A stretch of 64,000 nt of DNA, from assembly GCF_009870125.1 (NCBI RefSeq), contig NC_046681.1, positions 17,063,001 through 17,127,000 of the forward strand, given 5' to 3'. This stretch comes from Drosophila pseudoobscura (Eukaryota > Arthropoda > Insecta > Diptera > Drosophilidae). A program made the position numbers and the translations under genes. This document shows positions 50,601 to 60,959 of the stretch, in pieces; the first letter of the stretch is position 1; every line of letters begins with the position of its first letter. The notes under the pieces are model-generated. The model had not been told where the DNA came from. It worked only from the letters and a program-made list of their open reading frames with translations, and did no database searches.

Positions 50601-52923
50601 ACTCTTTGGGTCATAGTCATAGTTTCCTTGCATACTACCCTATTTTCTTGAATGTAAAAATTGTTTTTGAAGCTGCTTTGAAAAGTAACTAAAAATAAAA
50701 TTTTCTTGGATGGGCATTTGTTTGACAAAATGAACCATTAACTGGAAAATTTCGTTTTGTTAGCTTTAAAGCAGAGACTGGCTAGTTTCTGGTTATTGGA
50801 CCATGAGATGACAAACCTTTCCTCACTTCTATAATATTCTTTTCCCTAGGGTGTGCAGAATGTTGACCATCCCGCGCCCATGTTGCGGGACATGCTGCTC
50901 GTTTTCTCGGCACATGAGTCCGACCCATACAAATTTAATGTTGCCAACGGCAAAAAACGATTCAGTACCCGATTCAGGGAGAGCGAAACATGAGCACCAA
51001 TGTGACCAGATTGACATACGAACAAGTGAAGTGTTGGAAAACGAATGCCGAAATCGCGGAATATTCAAGTGAATAGACAAACTCACCACTAAAACTCCTA
51101 TTAAATCATCAAGGCAGCTTTCTCTCCGTTTGCTTGACTGTAGCTCTTCGTTTAAAAGACGCAAATCATGTAGAAAAGTGTGATATACTGGTGATTTTGC
51201 AAGTAAATTAGTAGATGTCTCCCAGTCTTTGTCTGAAACGTTTGAAATTCAAAATTAATCGGTAACATGTACATACTCGTATTATATGCCATACCTATAG
51301 CTTGTAGTAGCAATAAGCTGGCTAACTGCTGCTTTTTGTAGTTCATTCGCCAAACTTTCAGGCAATCATCCCCACCGCTGCTGAGAAGGCAACTAATGCA
51401 TCCTTCAATTTCGTTGATTGGCTTATTTACAGTCGTAATGTCGCGGAAAAGCGTCAGGAAGATATTCGCATGCTTAACCGGGCTGGAAATGTACTTTTGC
51501 TGAAATTACAAACAAAGCAATGGAGTCAATGGCAGCGCTCTTAACTTAATTGTTTTCCAGACTCACCAGCAACTGACTTGCACTCCGCTTCAGGCTTTGC
51601 TGGAGCTCCTTGGGTAGATTATTATAGGTAGCATTCAGTGCGTTATAGGCGGCGAAAAATTCATTCTGATTAAGCAGCAATATATCCTCCGAGGTGCCTA
51701 CTGCAACTGCGTTAAGGACCCTTTCTATGTACTCTACTACAAACTTTGAGTAGGTTTTCAGTTCCAAATTGGGCAACATTAAATTCTGCCAGACCTTAAC
51801 TCCTTCATTCAGTGATCTATAACCACCCTGTCCGATGGCCCACAAAATACTTAAGCAAATGCTGCTCCTATTTTGATAGGAGTTTCTCAGTAAAGCGGTC
51901 TTGGCAAAGTTTTTAGAGCAAATACTTGGCCAATTTTGACCTATTAACTGTAGCATAAACTTGTAGCCAACCACCGTCTGGTTATTGTTAAGATCCGTAG
52001 TCATACCATCTAATAGAGAGTAAAAAAAATACTCTAGATTTGACTCGCCTACGCTACTAAGGAATTCTACTACTGATTTCTTGAGAGCAGCACTCGCCAG
52101 ATTACTAGGATACTGAACAGAACGTCCAGAGAATACGGGATCACAGTCGTAGGACAGGGCTCCATTGAAATAAAGGGCAATCTGTAAGGAAATTAAACAA
52201 TACAAATCGTATTAACGATTGATGCTACTTGCATAAATGTACATGTTCCTATAAAAAAGTACTCCTGAGTTCTCTTTGTCGTTTCCACTAATTTTTGCCA
52301 CGACAGCGATACTTTAGTTTGCAGCTTTTACGCACGAATTCACTTTTTTTTTTGCGATAGCTTGCCTTAAATTAGTTTTTGTTCTCCGTATCTTTTCGTA
52401 ATATGTAAAAGGCTGCTTCCCGACTTACATGACTAAGCCATCGCAACTCAGAGCCAGGACAGCTTAATTTCACTTGCGTCAGCTGAGCAGCAAAATCATC
52501 CGGAGTTATATGCTTGAGAGCCTGTTCTAGTGTTTTGGGCTTAGCCAGAGGTGCCGGCATCTGTTTCTTGGTTGATCCGCCTCCATTATTGCCTCCAGAC
52601 CCAACTGTTTTTATGGCGTTTTTCTTGATCGGCGACTTGTTTTTCGATGATGAGGCACTCGAACTAGACTTGGCAGGCGAATTCGATATGCTGTTGTTGT
52701 TGGTAGATCCGAATAAATTGCGGTATTGCTGGGTTGGCACTGAGACAGAATTTAACGGGTGCATTTAGTCTCTTTTAATGTCAATTAATTACATGTACTT
52801 ACAGAGTTCCTCCAGCTTTGGCATCTGAGCTGCAATACGCTTCTGTTCCGTATGTGCAGTAACTTTTTTATCCAGATTTTTTTGTTTGCGGGACTTGGTA
52901 ACAACTTCCCATTGATCAGACAT
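47616..52923 (-). CDS. TMEM214 homologue (ER membrane protein), 9 exons, about 700 aa
   Basis: Exons: 52803-52923, 52429-52739, 51567-52181, 51295-51499, 51087-51232, 48543-48596, 48032-48448, 47791-47909 and 47616-47730. All join in phase to about 700 aa, close to human TMEM214 (about 690). The N-terminus, MSDQWEVVTKSRKQK, matches the family start. Next are a Ser/Lys-rich linker, an all-helical middle (VVEFLSSVGESNLEYFFYSL, ILWAIGQGGYRSLNEG, GDDCLKVWRM), a Lys-rich segment, a membrane span (GSIFIIALIAGALCY) and the luminal C-terminal signature AGVLPHVQRAWYVTMGASA, RGYKWAEEHVPPYAEP. TMEM214 sits in the ER membrane and is linked to ER-stress apoptosis and caspase-4 recruitment in mammals. The exon 5 to 6 join crosses 2.5 kb and its acceptor, ATGGCTCAG, overlaps an in-frame ATG at 48605. 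The 3' part could therefore be a separate transcript. Exon 7 may begin at 48448 or 48439. Confidence 0.8.
48606..51086 (-). other. Large TMEM214 intron carrying interspersed repeat
   Basis: It contains a repeat shared with 53.15-53.36 kb (at about 50150-50500) and an uninterpreted 73-codon minus-strand frame (49507-49728). That frame overlaps another with a CVCVWLCVTLLC stretch encoded by a CACACG-type simple repeat. No confirmed gene. Confidence 0.4.
50150..50500 (+). repeat. Interspersed repeat, copy 1 (blocks B then A)
   Basis: Block B, CGAACTTAGCCCACTTAAGC (about 50161), precedes block A, which carries ATTCCGTGGAATATACTAGC and AACATTTAGCCATGCCCACA (about 50427-50480). The same blocks occur in the opposite order at 53.15-53.36 kb. 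Confidence 0.65.
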
Positions 52924-53009
52924 ATTTATTTGCAATAAATTACAGGAAATATGAAATTTTTACTTAAATAGGTAAATCAAAGTAAGTTGACAAAAATTAG
53001 TGCTGCGAA
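52924..53009 (-). other. 5' UTR of TMEM214
   Basis: The stretch between the Motif 1 element and the start codon; the transcription start is presumably within or next to the motif. Confidence 0.4.
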
Positions 53010-53020
53010 CAGTGTGACCA
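53010..53020 (-). promoter_or_regulatory. Core promoter Motif 1 (M1BP-type) of TMEM214
   Basis: On the minus strand the sequence TGGTCACACTG matches the Drosophila Motif 1 consensus YGGTCACACTR exactly. It lies about 87 bases upstream of the TMEM214 ATG, as expected for a constitutively expressed gene. Confidence 0.65.
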
Positions 53021-53139
53021 GCGGATTTATGAAGAGACGAGATATACGGTCTGACCCTCATAAATATACCAAAATATACCGTCTCATTTTAAAAATATAC
53101 CGTAAATATACTGACGAACTCAAGATCTATTTTACATAT

Positions 53140-53365
53140 TCCTTGTTTTTGATATTCCGTGGTATATTACTAGCTATATAGAACATTTAGCCATGCCCAC
53201 ATAATTTTATACGATTTATGAATTAATTTTCTACTTGACTGGCTTATTCTTGCTTTTATTCTATTTAATTGTAAATAAGTTAAGAGAATTTTTTACTTAA
53301 AGTTGGCCCCAGTGTAACCGCAGAACGAACTTAGCCCACTTAAGCCCGCTCTATTTAAATATGCT
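53140..53365 (+). repeat. Interspersed repeat, copy 2 (blocks A then B)
   Basis: Block A, TATTCCGTGGTATATTACTA with AACATTTAGCCATGCCCACA (about 53151-53205), is followed by block B, CGAACTTAGCCCACTTAAGC (about 53326). The order is the reverse of copy 1, on the same strand. Confidence 0.65.
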
Positions 53366-53689
53366 GTATGACACTAGATTTTGCTAACTGACTAACTGCA
53401 ATATCAGAGACAGCCTTATGGGAAAAACCAGCAGATGAGAGCGAGAGAGATATATTCGTCAGCTTGGCTCTTCAATTGAGCGACAGAAATGATATTGCTG
53501 CCTGGCTTTCTGTGTGTGGGAAAACATCATTTTGTCACAAGTAGTGCCTTGTTCTAATTTCATTATTAACGATTTTTCTGCCTCTCAGTAACAAACTACG
53601 CCCCATTGGGAACTATTGTTGTTGTTGGACGCTCACACCTCCTTGTCCTAACACACCTTGTAAAATTCACGCAGTGCTGTCATGCTAGT

Positions 53690-54085
53690 TTAATTTCAAA
53701 GGTCACATTTTGTATATAATATTTAAAATATTTCATATGTTATGGAGAGATTAACGATGGAGATTAATTTTGATTATGATTCGGCGTTTTCAGTTTTCTG
53801 GTATATTCAAAATTGTGGATTCGTGAAAGGGAAGTGGGCTTGGCAAAATTATAGAAAAAACTTGATTCAGTGTGATATCGCAGGAGTCTGCATACATTAT
53901 TTGGTTGCTGTAGCTCTCATAGTCTCTGAGAACTAGGCGTCAAAAAAGACAGATCGACTGAAAGACATAGCTATATCGACTGATCAAGAATATATATACT
54001 TTATGGGGTCGGAAACGCTTCCTTATGTTTGTAACACACATCCACTTTCACCGCAAATCTATACTGTTTGAGTATCGGGTATAAA
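53690..54085 (+). mobile_element. DINE-1 element
   Basis: The best copy in the window. It shows TTTTCTGGTATATTCAAAAT, GGGAAGTGGGCTTGGCAAAA, GCTCTCATAGTCTCTGAGAA, GATCGACTGAAAGACATAGC, TATATATACTTTATGGGGTC, GGAAACGCTTCCTTATG and a terminal GAGTATCGGGTATAAA. These are the canonical DINE-1/Helentron landmarks. It encodes nothing. Confidence 0.85.
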
Positions 54086-55273
54086 TAGGCTTACTTTGGA
54101 ACGCTATACTGATTTTTCTAAGTTCAGTTCAGAAGCTTGTCGATGTCCGTATATACTCATTGTTAGAAATGAGTACACGGTATGGTCACTGCGCAATCTT
54201 GGCAAATTCAGACGTCTGCTCTGATGAGATGAATGCTATATGTACAAATGTACGTAAATGTACGAACAAATAAGTTTCCGAGGGCAGACTGAAAAGAATA
54301 CACGGATTGATATAAAAGCTTCAGCCACAAAAAATTAGTAGAATTACGCTATGGGAAATCGATTCCCACCATTATATTTTCCGTATTCGGCATCCAAATA
54401 TCATCAACCATCTACAACTTGGATGCCTTGCCTGATGGGCTTAGATTATTTCTCTAAAAGTAGAGTATTTTAGGAAACAAACTGGGTTTTTCCAGAAAGC
54501 TGATTCCATACATAAGTATACGGTATCAGCCACATCCGGAACATTGACTTTGGCAGATAAATCATTTTGTCTGAATTTCTTATTGCCATAATTCATTCAA
54601 AAATAAAGTACATATATATATTTCGTAGATCCAAATTCTTGATAAGAAAAGATTCCGTTTGCTAACATCCGCCCCGACTTGACCAAAATCATCTGACCAT
54701 TTCAGAAGTTTATTTCAGTATACGCTTAAGACGACATCTTTTCTAGGGGAAATCCAGCCTGGTCTATTGTACCGATCTCCTTTCTATGGTTCTAAGGTTT
54801 ATTTTTATTTAATTTCCGTTAATTTTAAGATGATAAGAAGATGACACGCGTGCAGAAATGCTGACACTTAGAGACCTCGACCTGTACATACCCATTAATT
54901 GAAGAGTACATTAGTTTGAATATATTTGAAAATATAATAAAAAATAATAAAAACATAAGAACACAATTATCTTATGGTTCTATTCCACCAGACCTCAAGA
55001 TATCTTGAAGTAAACACTGGCACACTTCTGGAATCTCCATTCAATTCATCGGAATGCAAGTTTGAACTTCAAATTCAAATCTCATAAAATCAAAATACTT
55101 GCAGCAGACTCAACAATTTACGTAGCGGGTATCCTATGTTCGGAGCTTGCTTGTGTCTCCTTATCGTACACACGTAATTCTATAATTTTTCTCGCCCCAA
55201 CAACGTAGATTGACGCCACACATTTAGTTAGAACTGGGAGCTCATAATATACAAACGTTCCGCTGCTAAGACA
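54086..55273. other. Non-coding interval upstream of the Pro/Tyr-rich gene
   Basis: No gene. It should contain the promoter of the 55274 gene near its right end, but no convincing TATA box is at the expected spacing. Confidence 0.4.
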
Positions 55274-55777
55274 ATGAAAAATAAAATAGCGTTGATCTGT
55301 ATCCTTGTGGTACTGAGCCTTGACTGGCTATATGAAGGCAGTGTCCGCGCGGACAGCGACAGCGACAGCAGCAGCAGCAGCAGTAGCAGTGGAGAGCATA
55401 AATATAAATACGGAAAAAAGAAGAACAAGAACAAATACAACTATCCCGCGTACCCGAGTCCATACGAGTACAATCCGTATCCCAATCCATACCCACAAAA
55501 CAATTACAACCCATATCCCTACAATCAGTTTATGCCGCCCTATCAGCCGCCATATAGTCCGTATCCTTACAACCAGTTCATGCCACCTTATACACCTCAA
55601 GGGACTTTGGCTCCGTCAGTGGGTCCAAATCCAAGCTGGAACTATAATGGACCTCCAAATCAGCAACCAGCTGTCCCTCCGGGACAGGCCCCACAAACGC
55701 AGCCCGCCTCAAGTGTAATCAACCACTCGCTTAAAGTCAACAAAGAATACAACGAAGACGGACACCATACATCTTAG
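55274..55777 (+). CDS. Secreted Pro/Tyr/Asn-rich low-complexity protein, 167 aa
   Basis: An intronless frame starts with a clear signal peptide (MKNKIALICILVVLSLDWLY, cleavage probably near residues 20-27). An acidic-Ser run, SDSDSSSSSSSSGE, and a basic KKKNKNK patch follow. The body (about 57-135) is built of short YP repeats, including two near-identical units around PYPYNQFMPPY (residues 81-91 and 98-108). The tail is Gln/Pro-rich. AATAAA lies at 55790. Such composition is typical of extracellular structural proteins of insects (cuticle, eggshell, silk-like or peritrophic), where Tyr can be cross-linked. There is no chitin-binding Rebers-Riddiford motif. Rapidly evolving, and I do not recognise an orthologue by name. 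Confidence 0.8.
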   Translation: MKNKIALICILVVLSLDWLYEGSVRADSDSDSSSSSSSSGEHKYKYGKKKNKNKYNYPAYPSPYEYNPYPNPYPQNNYNPYPYNQFMPPYQPPYSPYPYNQFMPPYTPQGTLAPSVGPNPSWNYNGPPNQQPAVPPGQAPQTQPASSVINHSLKVNKEYNEDGHHTS

Positions 55778-55789
55778 GAATGCTTTTAT

Positions 55790-55795
55790 AATAAA
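55790..55795 (+). terminator. Poly(A) signal of the Pro/Tyr-rich gene
   Basis: AATAAA 12 bases after the TAG stop, with a second A-rich AATAAA shortly after. Confidence 0.55.
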
Positions 55796-56561
55796 ACAAA
55801 AATAAACAGGAAGAGTAAACTACAACAACACTGTTTATATGACGTACTTTCCTGCTTTGCAGACTTTTGCACACACTGATACTATTATCAGATGATCCCC
55901 AAGCGATTCTCGAGTCGAGTATCAATCAGCTGAGTTATGCACATGACATGTTTACTATTCAGGGACCTTCTCTGCCTGATGTTTAAAAAACTAATTCAGG
56001 AGCGTACTTACAGTCATAGAAAATATAATGTTCATTTTTTTTTCGTATTTTTCAAAATTTTTTTCAGTTAATATTATTTTTTAGGTTTCATAATTTTGAT
56101 TGATATACGTCCCATTCAATAAAATAAAATAAATAAAATTTCATAAACTAAAGACAAAAGATATCTGAGATCTAATACAAACAAAATCAACACTCGAAAA
56201 AACACTAGAAATTTGTTCGACAATTAAAAAAATTCCCTTTCGGTCATCGGAAGATCTAAAAGTAGTCATACTATAATAAATATTCTGTCGATTTAAAAGA
56301 TACCATTATAAAAATCCAAGTCAAGATCGCGAAGATGCATTTTTCTCGTCCAAATCGGAATGATGTGTTGTAGTTAGGTGAAACTAAGATACATTTGGGA
56401 GTTCCAGCGCGATGACCCGAATCACTCTCGAATTCGATCACTATCCGAGTTATATTACAATGATATCATATATCGTATCTATACAAAATATGCCAATTAT
56501 ATTAGTTTTTGTATGACTGTACATAAGTAGCTGCAACATTGCTATATAAATAATTGTATAT
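55796..56561. other. Intergenic region between convergent genes
   Basis: AT-rich, nothing supportable. Confidence 0.5.
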
Positions 56562-56567
56562 TTTATT
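56562..56567 (-). terminator. Poly(A) signal of abo
   Basis: AATAAA on the minus strand, 46 bases beyond the abo stop codon. Confidence 0.5.
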
Positions 56568-56613
56568 TATATTCTTGCACAGGCAGGAAAAATCACATTT
56601 ACATTTCGTTTCA

Positions 56614-58333
56614 TCAGGCACTCTCTGGTACAACAACAGTATTGTGATTGTAAAGGTGTATGTTGTATGCGTAGATATGCGAATACTTCTGTATGCTAAG
56701 TATAAGAGGTTCGAAAGGATGGCATATAAAGGCACATAATTCGCGTGGAGCCAGCGGATTGTTTTGCCTTCGCGCCTTTGCGCTCAATCGAAACTTAACT
56801 AGCTTTGTGGTTCGATCCCGAAAAACAATAGGTTCGGTAGAGCACGGCTTTGGACGCTCCAGCGGAGAAATGAGCCGATCATCGTAGCTAAATTCATTGT
56901 ATTTTAGATATGGCGATGGTGAATAGCTCTGAGTACTAACGGGAACGCTTGGATTAAACCTCAACGCTGCTTGTCGCATAAAATTAATCGTTTTGTTGGC
57001 ATCTACAAAGTTCTGCTTCAGGAAAAATTGCGGCGGCAACGATGGTGCATCTCCAGTATGCAGTGAACGCACGTTACGCATTTGGTCATAGAACTGCAGT
57101 ATAATTTGAAGCAGCTCCACAGAATCGTCTTGATAGACTCCCATAACTTGCTCGCCAAGTATGGTGTAGAAAACATAAAAACGGCGAGGAGTGGGGATCT
57201 CTCCCAACGTTAACAGCGGCGTAATATCATTGTCTTTTGGTCGTTCTTCAAAACGCAACAAGATCAGGTCCCTGTTAACCAATTGCATCTTTTCCATTAT
57301 CATATGCTCCAACTATAAATAGGCAAAACTTGTCACAGGTGGTCAACCATATGCTTCTTATAAAATATATACTTACAAAGTCGAAGTTCTTGTAGAAATC
57401 CTGATATCTTTGACTTGATCTGGAGCTGTTTGCATCAATTTGTCGATATAAAAAACTCAGTACGCGTTGTTTTATGTGTGTAATTGGCAAAATTGTATTG
57501 GCGTCCAAAACACCTATATCTGAAGAAACTTCATCGATAAAGCCCCTCGGCCGAGGACCAATTGTCTCTCGTTTGACAAGGCGGCCAGCGACCACCTCAT
57601 ATATATATATGCACTGATATAACCTCGACATGATCGCTACCAAGGAGTCATGGACCGAAATGCCATGATTATGTCCAATAACGATTGAATCTTGCGGCAG
57701 GAAGAGTCTGTCAGTGACTACGCCCAAAACCAAATCCACAACAAAAAATATGTATGAGAATGCGTCTAGTTTGTCAAACAGATCCGGATAGCTTATATAA
57801 TCCGCTGTTGCCAACGCTCCATGCAGGATGCACATTGCTGCGAGAAGAACATAACGTCCGTTTTCCAAGAAAACACTAAATTCACGGTGCAAATAGAAGC
57901 GCCCATAATCGCCCTGGCACAAGCGCAGAATTCGAACATCATTTGTTGCGAATAGTCGATCAAATATCGTGTTTTTTAGTGTGCCGGGGCCTCTGTTTCC
58001 GGCAATGTAGCACTCGGTTTCTCCGACTTCGGAAATTAGTTCTCCCACGCCCGATGCGCCGAAGCCTTTATATTTGTAAATATGTAAGCTTCTCTGATCG
58101 TGAGAAAATGCCAAGAGCTTGCTTCCGTCAGGGGTAAACTTGCGTAGATAAACAAGTGGCACTGCCACATAATCTATTGTAAGACAGGGAGTGATACATT
58201 TGTAGAACCCTCGCTCATAAGTAAGGTATGGGCTTTGATTGAACTTGCTGCCGACTCTGGTGTAACACGATTCACGATTCTGCAGCATATGCACGAGATT
58301 TTGTGACTGCAGACGCAGGTTGTATGCTGTCAT
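56614..58333 (-). CDS. abo: abnormal oocyte, Drosophila DET1 homologue
   Basis: Two exons (57377-58333 and 56614-57312) join in phase 0 to 551 aa, the same length as human DET1 (about 550). Family landmarks in order: the N-terminal MLQNRESCYTRVGSKF, LRKFTPDGSKLLAFSHDQRS, GHNHGISVHDSLVAIMS, IKQRVLSFLYRQID, QRYQDFYKNFDF, RRFYVFYTILGEQVMGVY and the C-terminal RELCAFICHPFEPLILSIQ. DET1 proteins are beta-propeller-like adaptors in DDB1-CUL4 ubiquitin ligases with COP1. In flies, abo is a maternal-effect gene reported to repress core histone genes. I chose the ATG at 58333 over the upstream in-frame one because the longer frame would run through the DRE at 58377-58384, and AATAATG is a fair start context. 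It is tandem with ATPsynG, 370 bp apart. Confidence 0.92.
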
Positions 58334-58376
58334 TATTAAATGCCGAGTTAGTCTAGAGAAACGAAACTGTAAAAAA

Positions 58377-58384
58377 TATCGATA
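58377..58384. promoter_or_regulatory. DRE (DREF site) in the abo promoter
   Basis: Palindromic TATCGATA, followed at once by a second half-match TATCGATT (58386-58393), 44 bases upstream of the abo ATG. DREF sites mark housekeeping and proliferation-linked promoters. Confidence 0.7.
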
Positions 58385-58703
58385 GTATCGATTATTGTAA
58401 TAGCACATATTCTGCTACCGCCTTTCTTTATAGTTTTATATACATATGTACACTTCTTTATGCTGGACGCGGAATTTTAATCGGAGTGGCCAATATCAAG
58501 ATCACTCCACCATATAGTTGAAAGGGAAAACAATGGTCAAAACACAATTCGCTCTAGGGAAAACCTTTTGATTCCGGCGATAGTTCAACCAAAGACAGTA
58601 TGTCGTATTATTTAACTTTATTTAGTGTCCAGATATTAGCGGATACCTATATCTCAAACAAGCACTTTTCATTTTGTTGGCTACAAAACTGGAAATAGGA
58701 CAT

Positions 58704-59088
58704 TTAAACATTATATCCAACAATGTGGCGCTTTCCGATGCATTCGCCAATGTAAAACCAAAAGATGACCTCGGCGGTGATAAGCGTGTTTAACCAAGCT
58801 TCACGAACGGTAAGGTTCTTGTATGAGCCGGTTTTAGCACCCTTGACAATGTTGCCAATGCTCTGACGAATCGCTGGAATATCAGCTGGCGTTGGTGGAG
58901 TCAGTTCCACCTTGGCGTATTTCAAGAAAACATCGAGCTGAGGCCTTGCCTGAACAAGAAGCCCTGAAAAAAATTCCATTACATAATTCGGTATTGTGTG
59001 AAAATATGCTTTTTTCCAAAACTAAGACTATCAAATGATAAAACTTACTGTTTACAAGTCCCGATCCCTTTGTTGCCAAGCTCGCCAT
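58704..59088 (-). CDS. ATPsynG: Mitochondrial ATP synthase subunit g
   Basis: Exon 1 (59049-59088) encodes MASLATKGSGLVN plus one base. Exon 2 (58704-58963) follows a TTTTTTTCAG acceptor. Together they give 99 aa, the usual length of the subunit. The body RPQLDVFLKYAKVELTPPTP, ADIPAIRQSIGNIVKGAKTG and the single C-terminal membrane helix AEVIFWFYIGECIGKRHIVG (with the GxxxG-like GECIG) are diagnostic. Subunit g sits in the F0 membrane sector and promotes ATP-synthase dimerisation and cristae shape. The short first exon is typical of this gene. It lies just upstream of abo on the same strand, and a DRE lies 130 bases upstream of the ATG. Confidence 0.93.
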
Positions 59089-59218
59089 ATTTTCGTGTGA
59101 TCTAAAAGTTCTTAATTAAAAACTAAAAGATTTAAAAGAAAATGCGAAAACCTTACCAAGTCAATGCGCGATGAAACAGAGATGTTATGCACTAAGGGCT
59201 GCTGAATTATTCAAGACA

Positions 59219-59226
59219 TATCGATA
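59219..59226. promoter_or_regulatory. DRE (DREF site) upstream of ATPsynG
   Basis: A perfect TATCGATA followed by GTCGATAG, about 131 bases upstream of the ATPsynG start. DREs are common in promoters of nuclear-encoded mitochondrial genes. Confidence 0.7.
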
Positions 59227-60959
59227 GTCGATAGAAACGCGAAATATCAAGTAGTAATTATGATACACATCCAAAAATTTGTTTAATATCAAGCGAGTTT
59301 CCAATAAATGTGAGATTGTAAAAAATATACATAGTACATACGATACATTAAAAGAATAGTCGATGATACTACACTTAACTAACTTTACTCACTTAACTAA
59401 TCTGAAAGACAGTGCTCATTCCAACTTTACTCACTTAACTAATCTGAAAGACAGTGCTCATTCCAAGTGCTGTGGCGCACTATTTATGCGAAAGCGATGA
59501 CTTTTAATCTATACTAGCCAAGTCTACAAAGTATTTATTATTTATTTATAATTTATCCGATCGACTAAACACCCAAAGTCACTGCATTATTCATTCGTGA
59601 GAACTCTTCTCTGCTTTCAGACAGGAGTTAAGTTAGTAGCTAGTCAAGTGTAGTGTCATACTAATATTTAAAACTACATTATATTATTACATTATTTGAA
59701 TGTTGTGCTTATTATTAACAGCTTCCATTGTATTTCAGGCTGGACAACAAACCATTTTTTTTTTTTTGTATTAAATTCAAGCAGAATCGTACATTTCAAT
59801 ACTATTTTTATGACACACTTTGCTTATTATATTTATCAGGGCTGCTCTTGCTTGTAGATTACACTCCAAGCATCGATAGTCTATCGATTGCTTACAATCA
59901 AGTGCACACCACTACTATAAAGGTGTGGAAAAATAAATTCCACAAAAAGAGCAAATATTTATGAATTTAATTTGTATTTATTAAGCAGTTCTTGAAAATT
60001 AAATTTAAATACTAATTTCATCCGAATCAAAAGTGGCTGTTTGATGTTTTTTTTTGGGAGTAGCGCTGAACGAAAAGAGTGACGGGCGGTGAGTGTACTA
60101 GAAAAAAGGTATGATTAAATCAAATGAAGTGGTGACCGAAACAGTGCAAAAAGAAAGTGCCTTCATAAATGATCATAACCACGTATGAATATTGTGCCGA
60201 TTTAGTAAAACTGTGCATACAGAATAACGAAAAGGTGAAGAGATTCCTACATATTCGCATATGTAAATATGTACCCGCATGTACATACATATATACATGT
60301 AAATATGTATGAACAGCTAACCAAGACCTATAGCATTGATTATTTAAATTGCGTTGGTGAGTGCACACAGTGCAAATAGTGGGGCGAATCAGATCCCATT
60401 AAATTGGGGGTATTGACTAAACTTTGCTCAGTCTGCGCTACGGTAGGGATGATTTGGGCTGAGCCTCTTATCACAACATGGAGAATACCCATACATATCT
60501 GTGGGGTGTGGTCCATCGGTCCAATAAATGTTTTAAATTACAGTCCCGAGAACGAGGCTGTAAACTTCGTTTCAACAGTGCATACAAATTCAAAGTGTAT
60601 AACTCTATCATTCACTATTAATACAGTTCTAAAGAAGCATACGCCGGAAAAAACCCCTAGGGTCAATGGTTTTACTTTTATGATATAATGTTTCAACAAA
60701 GTGGCTGATAAGACTGGAATAGACTGAATAGCTTTGAACAAGGAAGGTCCTGGAGTGGAACATTATTTGTTGAAATGTAACATTATTTTTATTCTTGGTT
60801 AAACAAAAATGCGTTGAGGAAGTTAAGGTGGTGCTGCTGGTCATCAACTGATTTGATTATGTGTTAAACCAAAATTTAACTAACTTCTTCTATTCAAGTC
60901 AATGTGGACGCGTTAAAACCCGGTTGTGATTAGTTGGAGATTTTCATTACTTACCGAGG
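59227..60959. other. Intergenic region between ATPsynG and SCAR (divergent)
   Basis: It includes the exact 42-bp tandem duplication at 59381-59464 and further CGATAG/TATCGAT clusters at 59873-59888 that could serve SCAR. The right part must include the SCAR 5' UTR; upstream non-coding exons are possible but not resolved. Confidence 0.4.
59381..59464 (+). repeat. Exact 42-bp tandem duplication
   Basis: Two identical copies (59381-59422 and 59423-59464) of a unit beginning AACTTTACTCACTTAACTAA and ending AGTGCTCATTCC. Confidence 0.9.

Noticed and set aside
53742-53936. 64-codon open frame
   Set aside because: It lies entirely within the DINE-1 element and is not protein-like.
58334-58408. Upstream in-frame extension of abo to an ATG at 58408
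   Set aside because: It would translate the DRE promoter element, and the added residues (Tyr/Arg-rich) do not match DET1 proteins.
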